Source of the DNA: Apostichopus japonicus
Taxonomy: Eukaryota > Echinodermata > Holothuroidea > Aspidochirotida > Stichopodidae
Assembly: GCF_037975245.1 (NCBI RefSeq)
Contig: NC_092576.1
Coordinates: 44,801,111 to 44,865,110 of the forward strand
DNA length: 64,000 nucleotides
Direction: 5' to 3'
Positions 47,461-61,230 of the stretch are shown one piece after another (the stretch's first letter is position 1; each line of letters starts with the position of its first letter). The notes below the pieces were generated by a model that was not told the DNA's origin, ran no database searches, and saw only the letters and a program-made list of their open reading frames with translations. A program made the position numbers and the translations under genes.

Positions 47461-50400
47461 TCACTTTACAAGGTACCTCAATAAAACTGAGACCACGTGT
47501 GCATTCAAACTATTCCCAAGGACTCGATACTGTTGTTTGGGACTGAGTTCAGATGGAAAACCTGAAAAGAAAAGAACAAATAAGTCATGGAAATTTTGAT
47601 GAATGAATTCTCAGAAATTGGTTTCTTCGTCAACACTGAACTAATACTACGTTTATGGATCTTATGCAAACAGGTGTTGAGGATCAATACTATATATATT
47701 TCTGAAGTGTGGTGTCTGCATGTGTCTGGTTGAGTGGAGAAGCTGGGGATGGGGTAGAGGTTGGAGGTTTGACAGGGGTTGCTGGAATATTGCTCCTGTT
47801 TTGACAAATGCATCATTTCTAAACAATTTCTGTAATACCTCCCAGTATTGTGATACCAGTAACATGGCTTGATAAAGGGATAAAGTGCCCATTTTATGTA
47901 AGAAATGGCATGATCTCTTTGAGAATCACATTCAAGTCATGATCTCCATTTCCATCCACTGTAACAATGTTGCAATAGTTGAGAGGGAGGGGAGAGGAGG
48001 GAGAGGCAGTTCTGAATATTGAGCTACACTAATGAAGGCATATTGAAAATTAAACAATTGATAAAAGTGAAAACAGAGACAAAGAGCCAGAAGCGTAATA
48101 AAGTGTAACCTAGGTGCAACCAGGATGCAACCTTGGTGAAACCTTAGTATCACCTAGGTGCGACGGAGGTGCAAACTTGGTACCTCTTTCATGGATTAAT
48201 GAATTGCTAATCTGGCAAAACTAGTTTACATTAAAGTCAACCCACAATATCTCCAGTTAAGAAGATAATCAGATAGGGTTTTTAACAAGAAGTGGAGTAT
48301 ATTTTGCTCTGATTCCCTATTTGTGCAACACTGAATGTCAGTCACCAGAATACGCCCTTAAGTATGGACAATCCTATTTGGTTTATCTTATGTCACCAAA
48401 CTACCTAAATGCCAGTTCCTATAATGTGCGATTTACTCCTGATCTTTCCAACCTGTGTTGCTTTGACTCACGAAATGTTACCTCACAAAAACAACAGAAA
48501 ATAAACTATTAAATGGATTGATGAGGCAACAATGTATTGATCACAACGTTTTACTTGGTGACCCACATGGTCATCTTTGTGATGTTGGGACAGCTGTCAT
48601 TGCCTGAGGAAGGGGTCTATGAAGAGGGAGCATCCCCATCCATTTAATTTTTAGGTCCAAAACTGTGTGGCAACCCTACAAAGAGTCTCGACCCCCTCCC
48701 GCCACCACACCTCGATTTACCAGGGTTGTATACTGGGCAATTCCGTAAAGTTGGACGTACATTTCAGACAGTTTGTTGATCGATATCTCAATGGCTATAT
48801 ATAGGAGATAACTTTTCATTTGGGTTTATGGAACATCTACCTTGTACTATTCTTGTATGGAGTTTCATTCCTTGTCCACCCAAATAAACTACATTAATAC
48901 TCAAAAAACCTCCCTGTGACGGACGTACCCAGAGAAAGTGACTTTTTCAGATTGTATTTTTGTTTTGAAAATGTTTGTGAATTGGAATGGGATACAATTA
49001 AAAACTACTATACATGTTATGAAGAAGGCTCTTAACTACAGATATCAGTAAACAAGCAGTTTCAACCTTTAGAACTTCCCTGCAATATTTTCAAAAATTC
49101 ATCTGTGACGAATGTACAATTTTTTGTGACAGATGTACACGTGTGATATTATACAGTAAATGTACGTCCATCACAAGCAAAAGCGTACTATTAAAGCACA
49201 ATCACATATCTGCCCATGTAATAGTTCTATTCCACTTTTAATGTTGGAGTCCTTCCGTGTCAAATCTGAGATGGCTGTTGCTGCACCCTCTCCAAAAATT
49301 CCCAATTTTTTTGTATAATTGGAACATAATTAGTCATAATATGATTGAACCATAATATAAGCATATATTCTGAAAATTTCAGTTGCATTGCTTCACAATT
49401 GGTCGATTTACCACACTTTGAAATTCCGCAATCTGTCGCCACCGTGGCATTTTCTTGAAATTTGAGGTCTCATTTCTCAGCAATTAAACATCCTACTACC
49501 TTTCTATTACAGATGCATATAGAATCTATCCCATAGAACAGGACTATAAAAAATTAGGCTACAAAAATTGGTACTTGATTCTTTCAGAGGTTATTATGTC
49601 TAGTACAAACAATACAAAATAATGATTACAATGCTTTCCTTTAATATATTTGCAAGTTGTGCAACTCTAAAGTTGCTATTTCATGCTGTGATTCAGCATG
49701 AGGTAGGGGTTTTGATGCCAATTTTTTACCAAAGTAACCATGTTAGAGCTGTCAGGGTTTCATACTTTAATTATTTTTGGGCTGGGCAGGAATTTGTATT
49801 GTTTTAGGGTACTTTCCCTTGGCTCTATAAGAAGTCCAGTTTAACCAGTTATCTGTGCCACTAACTTGACAGCCGCCGAAAGGATGTCGGAGATATCACC
49901 ACTATACAGGTACGAACCACTTTATATTTTCCAGAAGTAGCCTTCTTGGATAAATATTGTTCAGTTACTCTGTGATGGCTCAAAGTAAATTAAGCACAAA
50001 ACATCTATGTGTGCTTAATTTACAGTCATACCATAGATAGCTATTGTTTACAATCCATGGTGTAATTTAGCAACTATGTGTTCCATTGATAATGACATAT
50101 ACAGTAGCCAATGTTGAGTATTCCTGTACTGTGTACTCTATAGGTTACACTATGACTATATGCTACATGTATATTAGAATTTATCGTTTTGTGGAATCCT
50201 TATTAGCTGGTATATGTTCTTTAGCTTCCCGTGGTGACAGTTCTTGTCAGAGGTTGACCCTAAATATTTTTGCTAATGTTTGGTGGTATGTATACTATAT
50301 TTATGAGAGACTTATCATATAGGGGATATATATGGTGTTATATTATTATTTTAGTATTTATGCATTTAGTTGTCTACATGCTAGAAAGTAGGTAAGGGCA

Positions 50401-53400
50401 ATTAGCACTTGACTGAGACTTACTGCATGGTGTCCATAATTGACTGCCACGTCGGCTAGATGTGAGCTTTATTACTTATGCTATTTACTGGAAACATATT
50501 TCTTAATGATTCGAGTGTACTTATTGTAGATTTGCCTGTCTGTGTTTAGTGTTGAGCCCATTGTATGATTATATTGCTATGTAAGTTAGGCCACTCACTT
50601 GACAGCCCTCAGCCGTCAATATGATGTCGGAGACATCCCCATTAGAAATTACTTCATAATTTCTATACAGGTCCTTTGGGGTTGGGTCGGCGTGACTCAC
50701 ATCCTGGTTGTAAGATGGACCCTCCACACCAGGCCATGATGTGCCCTGATCGGACAGAGGGTCCAGCGGGTCTAGAAAGGGAGTGAATCCCTACCCCCTA
50801 CCAGTGTCACCACCCAGATAAAGATGAGATTGATTGTTTTAATTGTTTAATATTTCAACAGACTAGTAATCGTCTGTCATTCTTTATTACTTTACCTTTT
50901 TTCTCTTTCTGTCTTTAACTTATGAATATATAGATGACATAGCCACATATGCATGTGTTTACATTGAAACGAAATAGTTGCTGGAGCATTACTACCGCTC
51001 CATTTTGAACTTTGCAATCTCACGTTCAAGATTTTGCCTAAATCCTACCTGAACATAACTTCAGTTTAACAGATATGACTTTTTACTTACTAAATTCTTT
51101 TGGAAAACAGTGAAAGTTGGCAACTTCCCTCGGTGTGAAATATCTCAAGCTGAGCTGTTGGAGGCGAAGCAAGGTCACATTAGAGTCAAGTCGGTCTTCA
51201 AACGCCCATTGTTTCTAGAAAGTAAAAGTCACTAATCAAAATCAAATAAAGTCACATGATCAAACATGCAGATCAAACTCGAAACTAAGGGAGTGAACAC
51301 CAATCACATGACTTTAGATTGATCATGTGATTAATTTAAATGTATAGCACAGTAACATCAAAGTGTGCTTACAAATACTGTAACTGCCTCACCATATACC
51401 ATCATGAAGCCACAGTGGTACTGTTCACAGTATTACAGAGAGAGTTACAGTACAGCTGTTTGTCTGTTATGAGTTTTGACTGTGTCCCATTGTTCCCATA
51501 CCTCTACAAACATTTTGCCCAGCATCACTTGTTTACACCACATTAGAAAACAATTCACAGATTTGATCTTTTTCTAATTTATCTCCTTGTCTAATCAGCA
51601 GGAAACAATCAAGAGAAAACTTCATGTTTTGTGAATATCATTGGAAGAAATTCTCAAACTGTACAATTTACTCTATGTACAAAATAGAGCTGTAGCGTTA
51701 CACATCTGTGCACTGGTTTACCTATCAATAGCAGTTTATTATGTAATACAAAATAGAGCTGTATTTATACATATGTGCACTGGTTTACCTGTCAATAGCA
51801 ATGTTCTATGTAATACTGCCCTCATTACTCCTTCAAAAAGGTCTGACATGAGGGTGTTGTGGGGGGTGGGACTGGGGAGAAAGCTTCAGACCCAGTTCTG
51901 TGGGTGATATGGGCTGCATGGACTTGCTTTGTCTAATATAGTAGCTTACTATCCATAAATGGAGCACTGACATGGATATCAATGTCTCTACCTGCATCTG
52001 TTCAAAACGATTTTTCTGAATCTATGAGAAAATCTGTAAGGTGTTGATCAATTCGGTCATTTAAAGGTAAAGATGGCCATTGCCGAAGAAGATCCCCCCC
52101 TTTCCTTAGGTTCCTCAATGTCTTTCAAAAGTGTCCAAAGTGTGTCATTTATGCTGAACACAATTAAACTGTTGGCATGTTACCAGAAAAAGAGAGTTTT
52201 ACTTGAATTTGGGAGGTTTTTTGTTCGTTAATTATCTAGGTTATCGACACCAATCTGCAGGCATTGTTTCTGAACCTCCAGACAACGTTGGTGTGTTGGA
52301 GACAGGAGGAGCGCTGTTGGTATGAAAATCTTTATCTGACTGACTGGACTGAGTCACTAATAAATTGTGTGCAGTACTTACCGTTAGTGAGTTGTTATGT
52401 TGAAGAAAAGAACCAGTTCCCTCCACATAGTGTCCATACCTACAGAGAAAAAAAAAACATATCAAATCAATATGACAAAATAACATCGTGTGCAATGTGA
52501 TGAAATTATAAAAGGTTGATATTGAATAAATACTGAAATAGTAAGGAACCATGGTGCATCTCCCTCGTTCATGTAATTGTAAGATTTTGATGTTTTACTT
52601 GCTACTGAAATCACCCGAGAGGGCCAGTTGTTGTGCCCACCAAAGAATGTTGCTGTGTCCTCTACCCTTCTTGCAGAGAAACTTGTCTTGTGACTTTTTG
52701 CAACTTATATTCATCCGTAGTTTAGTTTACAGTGTATTATTCATAGGATAACTTATATTCATCCGCAGGTGGGTTTACAGTGTATATTATTTACAGGCTA
52801 ATGCACGCTCAACCGATGACGAAAGGACGGTCAGATTAGAGAATTTTTAATACTGAGTAGGCTTGGTCAAACTGTTGGCCAAACAAAACTAGCTTTCAGC
52901 CATATCCTGTGTATGAGCTAATGAACCAGTTCCTAGGCATGTTGGCCATACTCAAGGAATAAAGATATATCACAATGGGCAGTCACCATGACTTAATTAA
53001 CCTGTTGTTTGACATGAACTAAATATTTAGACATTTACACATGAAAAATGATACTCCTCCAAACTCACGCCTTCGTAAAACAGCAAGTTCTTTCATCTTC
53101 CTCTCGAACGATATCCATCACTCGTTCAAATCTTAACAATGTCTTATCTGGAACGGCATAGTCTTCAAAACTTTCTTGTGAAAGTGCCTCTAAATATTCC
53201 TTGATATTTCTCTCTTTAGGTGATATCTTATCTTCTGTTTTGCTACCTATGTCCCTCTGAGATTCTAGATTTGATATACTCATTGATTTTGAAGTATTTT
53301 GGATATCTGCTTCAGATTTACTCCTATCATTGATATCACTTGTATCTGTCCTTCCTGGTGTACTTTCAACTTCTTGCAAATTATTCTTATCTAAGTTACT

Positions 53401-56400
53401 ATGGCAACATACATTTTCTGACAGAATCTGGTGATTGAGTAAAGTATTTTCTTCATTCGTCAAAGTCGTTTCCTTGAATATCAGAGGTTGCTGTTTAGCG
53501 AGTAAAAAGTAACGAAGTCTCTGATTGGGAACTCCTAAATCTGTCGGCGAAAGTAAGAATTCCTGCAGAGAGAAATGGAATATGACCTAAGACACATGAT
53601 CAGTAGCATTATCACATTAGGCAGATCAATATCAGGGTGTAGGCTCAGAATCACAGGGATCTATCATATTAAGGATGAGATCTTATGTCATACTCAGCTG
53701 GTACCTGAGATGTCACAAAATACACCCAAAATGAAATGTATTTTATATCATATTCAGCTGGTACCAGAGATGTCACAAATTACAAAATACACCCAAAATT
53801 GTTGACAAACATGATAGGCACATGTTTGTAGCTGTTCAGTAACTTTTGATATCATGCATTACACAGCATATCCAACATTATCAAGAAAACCTACACAAAT
53901 TGATGGGAAAAGTAGGTAAAAATAGGATCGTACAATTATAGGATGGCTGAAAAGCCTTCACTAAAGAAAAGAGATTTACCTTGTATGAATAATGACACTT
54001 CTTCAAAACGTCAACCAACTCATTTCTAAGAGAGGAAAATAAATGATTAGATTATTTTCTGTACGTGATTCCTCCAGGCATTTCGATTCTCACATTTTTG
54101 TCCTGATTAATGCAAAATGGTCAATTGCTATAAGATGTACCTAGCAATCTTTCTACGCACGAATCTTAATATTTGTCATTAAAGCTATAAATTCCATAAC
54201 TGCTATACAAAATTTGAACAGTAAATTATTCTTGTACTGATGACATTTTATTTAGAAACATGGTTATGATTGCAGGAACAAATTTAACAACTTCAATGTC
54301 TCCCCCTCCCCCCATAGGCCAATATACGGGCATGACACTAAGCGGCCACATAACCCCGTTTATTGGCTCATGGGGATGACCAAATTTATTAAAACTTAAA
54401 CCTTGCATTGGGTGTCTATCCAATCAACATTTTACACTCATGTTAGTTTTGATAAACATACTTTTAAAATTCAATTACCTGGAACAAATACATACTTTCA
54501 ATGAATAATACTCAAAGGTAAGGGACAACAGTCCTGTAGGAAAACTACAGTAACTTTATTGAAAATGAGGAAAAAATAAGAAGCAAGCTCAAATATTTCA
54601 AACTTCGACTCCCACCTGGTATCAGAACTTTCAAATCCTTTCACATTTTCTACGAGAATATATCCAGGCTTCTTTGTCAATCTGGAATAGAGATATGAAG
54701 GAATTAATGAATTCTCATATTTATGAGATGATTTAGGAAGGAAACAAAATGTAAGAGTGCACAAATGGGACATGGTAACACAATAACCTCAAGCCTGAAC
54801 AACGATCTACACACCCCTGAATGTAACACAGTAAAGCAACTAGCCTTAGATATGTAAGAAACTGGCTGCTCGTGAAGAGAGGCAGGTAGGGGGCCTTTTT
54901 GAAGGTGCTGCTTTAATTATCTAGTTTGCAAGGGTGTAAAGTTCATCTGCTTTATCTTTATCCTTCAAAACGCATACTTTGCACATTCGTCAAACAACTT
55001 GCTTCGGGTCTCTTCCAGTAATCTTCAATTCACTAGAAAACTCAGCCTTCCTAGCTTGCTATTATCTTTGAACTCTCCGCCTTTCATACACACCAACTCA
55101 CTCATGATTCTCAGCCTTCCTTAGTAACTCACTTGGAACTCTTGGCATTCCTGAATAAATCTATCTAACTGAATGGACTCTTAGTCATTCTATGTAATAG
55201 ACTGAAGAATTACCAGAAATCACCTCATCACCTCCTAATAACTCACTATATAATATCAGTATCAGTCATTCTATGTAATAAACTGAAGAATTACCAGAAA
55301 TCCCCTCCTCACCTCCTAATAACTCACTACATAATATCAGTATCAGTCATTCTATGTAATAAACTGAAGAATTACCAGAAATCCCCTCATCACCTCCTAA
55401 TAACTCACTACATAATATCAGTATCAGTCATTCTATGTAATAAACTGAAGAATTACCAGAAATCCCCTCCTCACCTCCTAATAACTCACTACATAATATC
55501 AGTATCAGTCATTCTATGTAATAAACTGAAGAATTACCAGAAATCCCCTCATCACCTCCTATTAACTCACTACATCAGTATCTGTAATTCAATCAAGTTT
55601 TTCTTCTCCCTTTAGTGACCCTGAGATCTCTGAAGTCAATAACATTCCTGAGCAATCCAGTGACAATCTAAACCCTTTAAAATATCTACATCAGAACTCT
55701 CAACTTTTCAAAGTTACCCACTCTAGACTTTCAACAGCACATTTTGAAACAGTTATTGGTGTAAACAACAACAACTACTGTTGATAGATTAGATTGAAGT
55801 AAACAGAGGCCCTGGAATGGAGAAGAAAACAAGAGAAATTTTAGAATAAATCTTTGTGTCATAAAAAGGTTTAAAATGACCGTAAAATAACTTACTGAGG
55901 TAATGTTTGGAGTAGATAAAGAAAACTGGATGTCCTGGGGTCAGTTTTATCTCCTTTAAGACCAACCCTGAGATATGAAATAAACAAAACAGCTAGTTAA
56001 AAGTAAATAAGATTGTAATTTTTCTGTACAGGAACTTGTTAGTTCTTTATTATGATACTTATTATTCCTGTAAGAGTGTGCTCAAGTTAAACCAAACTGC
56101 TTAAAAGATCTTACAAAATGTTACAATGTTTCTCTATTCATGAAATGTTGTGATTTGTGCATAACAAATCATTGACCTCAGCCTAAGTATAAGACACCAA
56201 TGTGGTTCTCACCATGGTCTGAATTCACAAAATTTTGAAAATTTTCAGGAACGGTTGTGTCCCACTATTTGGTATTATACTTTTCCATTACTGTACTTAG
56301 GTACAGTGACACATGCTAACAGGATAAATTATATTTCCTTAACCGGTTAAGGTCACCAAACTGACAATTTAAATAGATACTTTGTATTTGGGTTATGACC

Positions 56401-59400
56401 TTCCATTACTCCAGTCATGTTCTACTGTATATTGGTTATTTCCTTTTACTTCGTTTTAATCCACTAACCATTCTAATTACAGTTGGGATAGTTTCCTGAT
56501 GCTAAAACCTCTCTAAACTGTCCTCCCATATCATACTTCAAAGCACTCGTATTAACAGTACAAGCAGTTCCTAACCTTTATCTGATAGAAACATGATATC
56601 CATACTGTTCATACTGACAGTATAAGTGCTCTGAAGCATGATATGACAGTACAGTTTAGAGAAAAAATAGTCCAAACTGGATGTAAAGTACTGTATAACA
56701 CCAGAGAGTATCCCTTTAAGTTGTAATGCTTTTAGGTACACAAAGTCTAAAGTGTCGTTCTACCTTGATGTGGAAATAGCTACCTAACACTCTTATAGCC
56801 AAACATTCTTTACCTTCATTTAGGAGGCATCTAACCAAAAGATATTACACTTTATTAATTACAACCATTTCATTTATGAGTGTGCAGTCTGAGGCAATTT
56901 TATTATTTGATCATTACCTTGTAAATGGTTGGCAGGGAGGACTCATTAGAAAAACATCAGCATCCCACTTAATGAAATCCTTTAAGGAAACAGACTAAAA
57001 TAAAAGATAAAAAATACAAATTAATTTATAGGAAATATCATCAAAACATGCTGTTAATCATACAATCATTAATATAGATCTGTAATTAACATCTAACTTC
57101 AACTTTGTGGTAGACCAGTTCTGGCTCTGACCCATAATCATTGATCAATTTCTTTGAATATAAAAGAAAGTCATCATTTACGACAAGCACAACAAGAGTC
57201 AAACATTCAATTGCAGTGTTCCGTTCATGTGGCAAAGTTTTAAGGATTTTTCTGGTCATCCCTCTGACAGCCAGGTATCACATTTTGACTTTCGGAATAG
57301 AAAATTTGGTTGACCGAAAAAATGTTTCTAAATAACAGTGACCAAATAACAATGCTGTAGGAGAGATGGGTAGGTTTGATGAATGGAACAGCTATAAAAA
57401 CACTGTAGGAGAGATGTGTAGGTTTGATGAATAGAACAGCTATATGTACACTGTAGGAGAGATGTGTAGGTTTGATGAATAGAATAGCTATATGTACACT
57501 CTAGGAGAGATGTGTAGGTTTGATGAATAGAATAGCTATATGTTCACTGTAGGAAAGATGTGTAGGTTTGATGAATAGAATAGCTATATGTACACTGTAG
57601 GAGAGATGTGTAGGTTTGATGAATAGAATAGCTATATGTACACTTTAGGAGAGATGTGTAGGTTTGGTGAATAGAACAGCTATAAAAAACACTGTAGGAG
57701 AGATGTTTAGGTTTGATGAATAGAACAGCTATATGTACACTGTAGGAGAGATGTGTAGGTTTGATGAATAGAATAGCTATATGTACACTGTAGGAGAGAT
57801 GTGTAGGTTTGATGAATAGAACAGCTATAAATAAACTGGGAGAGATGTGTAAGTTTGGTGAATAGAACATCAATATGTTTATTTCAGGGGGAGATGTGTA
57901 GGTTTGGTGAATAGAAAAGCAATTTGTTTATTTCAGCAGAGATGTGTAGGTTGATGAATAGAACAACTATAAATACACTGTGGGAGAGATGTGTAGGTTT
58001 GATGAATAGAACAGCAATATATATACTAATTGAGATATGTGTAGGTTTGGTGAATAGAAAAGCAATTTGTTTATTTCAGCAGAGATGTGTAGGTTTGGTG
58101 AATAGAACAGCAATATGTACACTGTAGGAGAGATTTGTAGCTTTGATAAATAGAACAGCTCTCATAAAACGGTAGGAGATATGTTTAGGTTTGGTGAACA
58201 GAACAGCTCAATATGTACACTGTAGGAGTGGTGGGTAGGTTTGTTGAATAGAAAACCAGATTTGTGGAGATAGCAATCATTTGACATAATCAGGGGCAGT
58301 GGGGGGGGGGGGGGAAGGGGTTAGGGATAGTTACGATAGTTATGGTACAATCTGAATTTGATGTAAACCACTAGTTATCAGTCGGACAACATTCAAAGCT
58401 GATTTTGGTTGTTCGATAAGAAATTTGGTCATCTTGGAAGACCATTACAAAATTTGCCCTGCATAAATATTCTCAAAAGAGCTAAAGTTCTATTGGAAAA
58501 GATAAGCTGTACCTAATGTTCACCAATTAATCCAATTTTAGTAGTCTTCTCAATGATTTTAAAGATCCTGATTTTATAAACAAGCAATAAATATTAAAAA
58601 AAGAAAAATATTTTCCTTGAGTCTGTTTCACAACAAGGAATATTTCATATTTTGTTATACCTCAATTGCCACTCCTAGGCATAAACCGAGCCATCATTTT
58701 AAAGCAAAGTAACAAATTAACAGGAACCAAGAGCACATGTATAAGTTGTTAGAAACTTCAAAGAAATGTCATGGAAATGGACCAGCAAGCAGCATGTTCA
58801 TGTTTGCAATGACAGGTACTGTACAGTACAAGGGAGTATATTAACATGTTATTACCAACTACTGAATATTCATAGATGTGAAAGCAATGTAGATATGCTT
58901 ACTAAAAGCCAAATCAACTATGAGGCTATTTATTGTACAGTTGGAACCACCCCATCAATTCCATGTTCTACCCCCCCCCCCCCCCTCCCCACTCCTCAAC
59001 AACCTCCCTACAAGGAAAAGCAAACCAGGAAGACAAAACCAATAGCAAGTCAAAATGATCTTTACTAATTGTCAACAACAATGAGACTATTCTATAATTG
59101 AAACCACCGTTCTCTCCAACCCCCCCCCCCTCGCTCCCAAAAAAAGGAGAATAAAATATGCCAAAAGATGCCAAAAGAGACAAATAAGTCAACATGTTAG
59201 ACTGTATTACTGTACCTGTATATTCCGTTGGAGTAGGTTGATATCTGGGAAATTATGTTTGTAAACTTTATTCGCGACCTCGTTGATGTCTACAGCAGCA
59301 ACCACAGTGGAAGGTATTTCACTGACTGATGAGCAAGACAAAAGTTTTCATGAAAATTTTCATTTTATGCATAACATATATAAACAGGAAAAAACTTTGA

Positions 59401-60497
59401 TTTATGTATTCCACAGGTAATTGAAACAGCAGATAACCTACTGTAGGCTTTATGTAAAATCAGCTAGCTTACACAAATTCATTGATGTATTTCTGCTTGC
59501 TGGAGACTTAGCCATGTTGGGTATCAATGAATTCACAAGTGTGTGTACTGTATATTGTCTATAATCCTCATTCTTTTATCAACCATTTCCTTGTAGTAGG
59601 AATTTAGCATTGCAAGTTGCATTTTAAAGTCAAGCGTATTATCATCATTGTGACTGAAGGCAGAAAGTGCACATTATTCGATTGTAAACAATCAACTTTG
59701 TAAATGAATACGATTTATTCAATCAACTAACAAGACACTGTGTCGACTCACAATGACAAACTTACAATTAGAACCCTTCAATGAACATGTACCTTAAAGA
59801 CTGTGAATCTATTCCCCAATAATGTCTCAACTACAATTCAGTCTATCCAGTGAACCGTCACATTTGAAGACGGTGTATCTACAGTATCTTTCCACGCGAA
59901 GCAAATAAGTAGATACATTCTTGTGTAAAATCCATTCCTAAAATGTACGTTTCCGCCATGGTGGAAAGGACCGAAACATATGGCGTTAAGGTATGGCCAT
60001 ATGTACAGTACCTATTGAGGAATGGCACCGGAACCAGTTGGGCATAGGCTAGGGTAACAATAATAATGTTGGACATTGACTCTGACTTTTATCGCATTCT
60101 GGCAGGATCCAAACATCGATGAAGACCCTGTAATAGCTATGAATCGTAACCTATAGGCCTTTAATCCTACTAACCTACTTTGTGGAGCATGACTGGCTAT
60201 TGTAACGGTACACTTTACCCTAACGTTAGGCCAGCTAACGAGGTACAGTACAGTTGGACTACAGTCTAAGGCCTAGCCTAGGCTGAGTCCTAAAGGCTAT
60301 AGGCCTCGGCCTGGGCTAGTTTCATTAGACCAAGGCATAGGGGCCTTACACTAGCTACAATTACAGTATAAAAAGGCAAGGTAGCCAACTTAATCTTATC
60401 ATATCAATGTATAAATCTCACGTATCAAGGCGTAATGCATTCCACCAACGCCACTGTAAAATTCGACAACACGAAGTTGCTCAACAGGGGCTGCCAT
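47461..60497 (-). CDS. TRDMT1: tRNA (cytosine-5-)-methyltransferase DNMT2, ten exons
   Basis: Exons (minus strand): 60497-60422, 59325-59216, 56994-56918, 55967-55896, 54681-54616, 54025-53980, 53562-53069, 52439-52382, 51214-51091, 47561-47461. All introns are GT-AG and phases join exactly to 407 codons plus stop (human enzyme 391). Motif I FYSGVGG (14-20), catalytic PPCQPFTR with C83, ENVKGFE (123-129), QRLRYF (163-168), the Dnmt2-specific CFT (310-312) and GNSLN (390-394) are all present, with the target-recognition region between. The enzyme uses AdoMet to methylate C38 of tRNA-Asp and some other tRNAs. Exon 7 holds a poorly conserved polar insert (about residues 175-295), explaining the greater length. 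Nothing looks broken. The start ATG gives MAAPVEQLRVVEFYSG; no upstream in-frame alternative is needed. Confidence 0.96.
49856..50671 (+). repeat. Pair of related segments in TRDMT1 intron 9
   Basis: 49856-49910 and 50590-50671 share CACTNACTTGACAGCC, then GATGTCGGAGA and a TATACAGG end. A TATAAGA-like box precedes the first (about 49825). They may be ends of an unrecognised transposon, with the GC-richer sequence at 50675-50815 as part of it. Boundaries and class unknown. Confidence 0.3.
51676..51815. repeat. 69-bp tandem duplication (TRDMT1 intron 8)
   Basis: Two copies of a unit containing AAAATAGAGCTGTA and GCACTGGTTTACCT start 69 bases apart. They have a few substitutions. The plus ORF across them is incidental. 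Confidence 0.8.
53660..53805. repeat. Approximately 65-bp tandem duplication near exon 7
   Basis: TCAGCTGGTACC(T/A)GAGATGTCACAAA followed by ATACACCCAAAAT occurs twice, in TRDMT1 intron 6 about 100 bases upstream of the acceptor of exon 7. Confidence 0.75.
55183..55590. repeat. 81-bp minisatellite, about five copies (TRDMT1 intron 4)
   Basis: AGTCATTCTATGTAATA recurs at 55183, 55264, 55345, 55426 and 55507, exactly 81 bases apart. Middle copies are nearly identical and the first and last more diverged. Confidence 0.95.
57355..58260. repeat. 48-bp minisatellite, roughly 18 copies (TRDMT1 intron 2)
   Basis: GAGAGATGTGTAGGTTTGATGAATAGAA-type units repeat every 48 bases in the left part, becoming irregular towards the right. 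Since 48 is a multiple of three, both strands show artificial repetitive ORFs (for example 57544-57873 minus), which are not genes. Confidence 0.95.
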
Positions 60498-61230
60498 TTT
60501 GTTAAAGTAAACGTTGACTGAATTTCAGAGCCTTATCACAGTATTTGGTTTATGAAACATTTGTACGGCGGTGTATATCGTCCATTGTATTGCACTTTAT
60601 CTACAGCTGGACGACATCGTTCCGTTGACTTACGAACTAAAATCGTCACTTTCCAAGCCCCTCAAGAACCGATAGAAGCTTTTAATCGGATTTATCATAC
60701 GCAAGTGACGTAGTCAGATGGATAGAGAGGGAAGAAAAGCACCCAGCAGAAATTCTTACGATCGCAAGCAAGTATACACAAATCAGTGTTGGAAATGAAT
60801 AATAGTACCGTTTTGCATAATTCTTAGCTCTCTAACCGAAACAACATTTTCTCAAAGGGAGGGGGTACCTCTCCCATAAGAACTCTTCCCCGAAAAGACG
60901 ATTAACAAAATGTTGTGGCCCCACCTCATCATAGGCGTCACTAGCAATTCTTTGGAGAAAGAGGGAGGGGCTAAATATAACCATTAGGGATCGTATATTC
61001 AAGAGGAATGTTGATCAATTCCGAAACCGACTTGCAGTGACTAGCTGAGCAACGTGGTCCAAAAATAACAACAGCGGCAATTAACTTGTTCTCTCTATAT
61101 CACTTTATACACTATTTTCGGCCAGGAATGCTATAGTCCTGGAAACTGCGTCAACTTTAGATAGTTCTAGTTCGCCTTTTGGAGCGATTTTGACGAAGCG
61201 CATAAAGAGGAATGACACTGATATTTTTTT
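60498..61230. other. Region upstream of TRDMT1
   Basis: This should contain the TRDMT1 promoter and 5' UTR. No TATA box or other clear element was seen near the start, and no divergent gene was recognised. Confidence 0.4.

Noticed and set aside
55183-55590. Regular repeat array considered as CRISPR
   Set aside because: Units of 81 bp are contiguous without unique spacers and the context is a eukaryotic intron.
57544-57873. 109-codon minus ORF with repeated IHQTYTSLLQ units
   Set aside because: Generated by the 48-bp minisatellite, whose period is a multiple of three; it lies in a TRDMT1 intron and lacks any domain.
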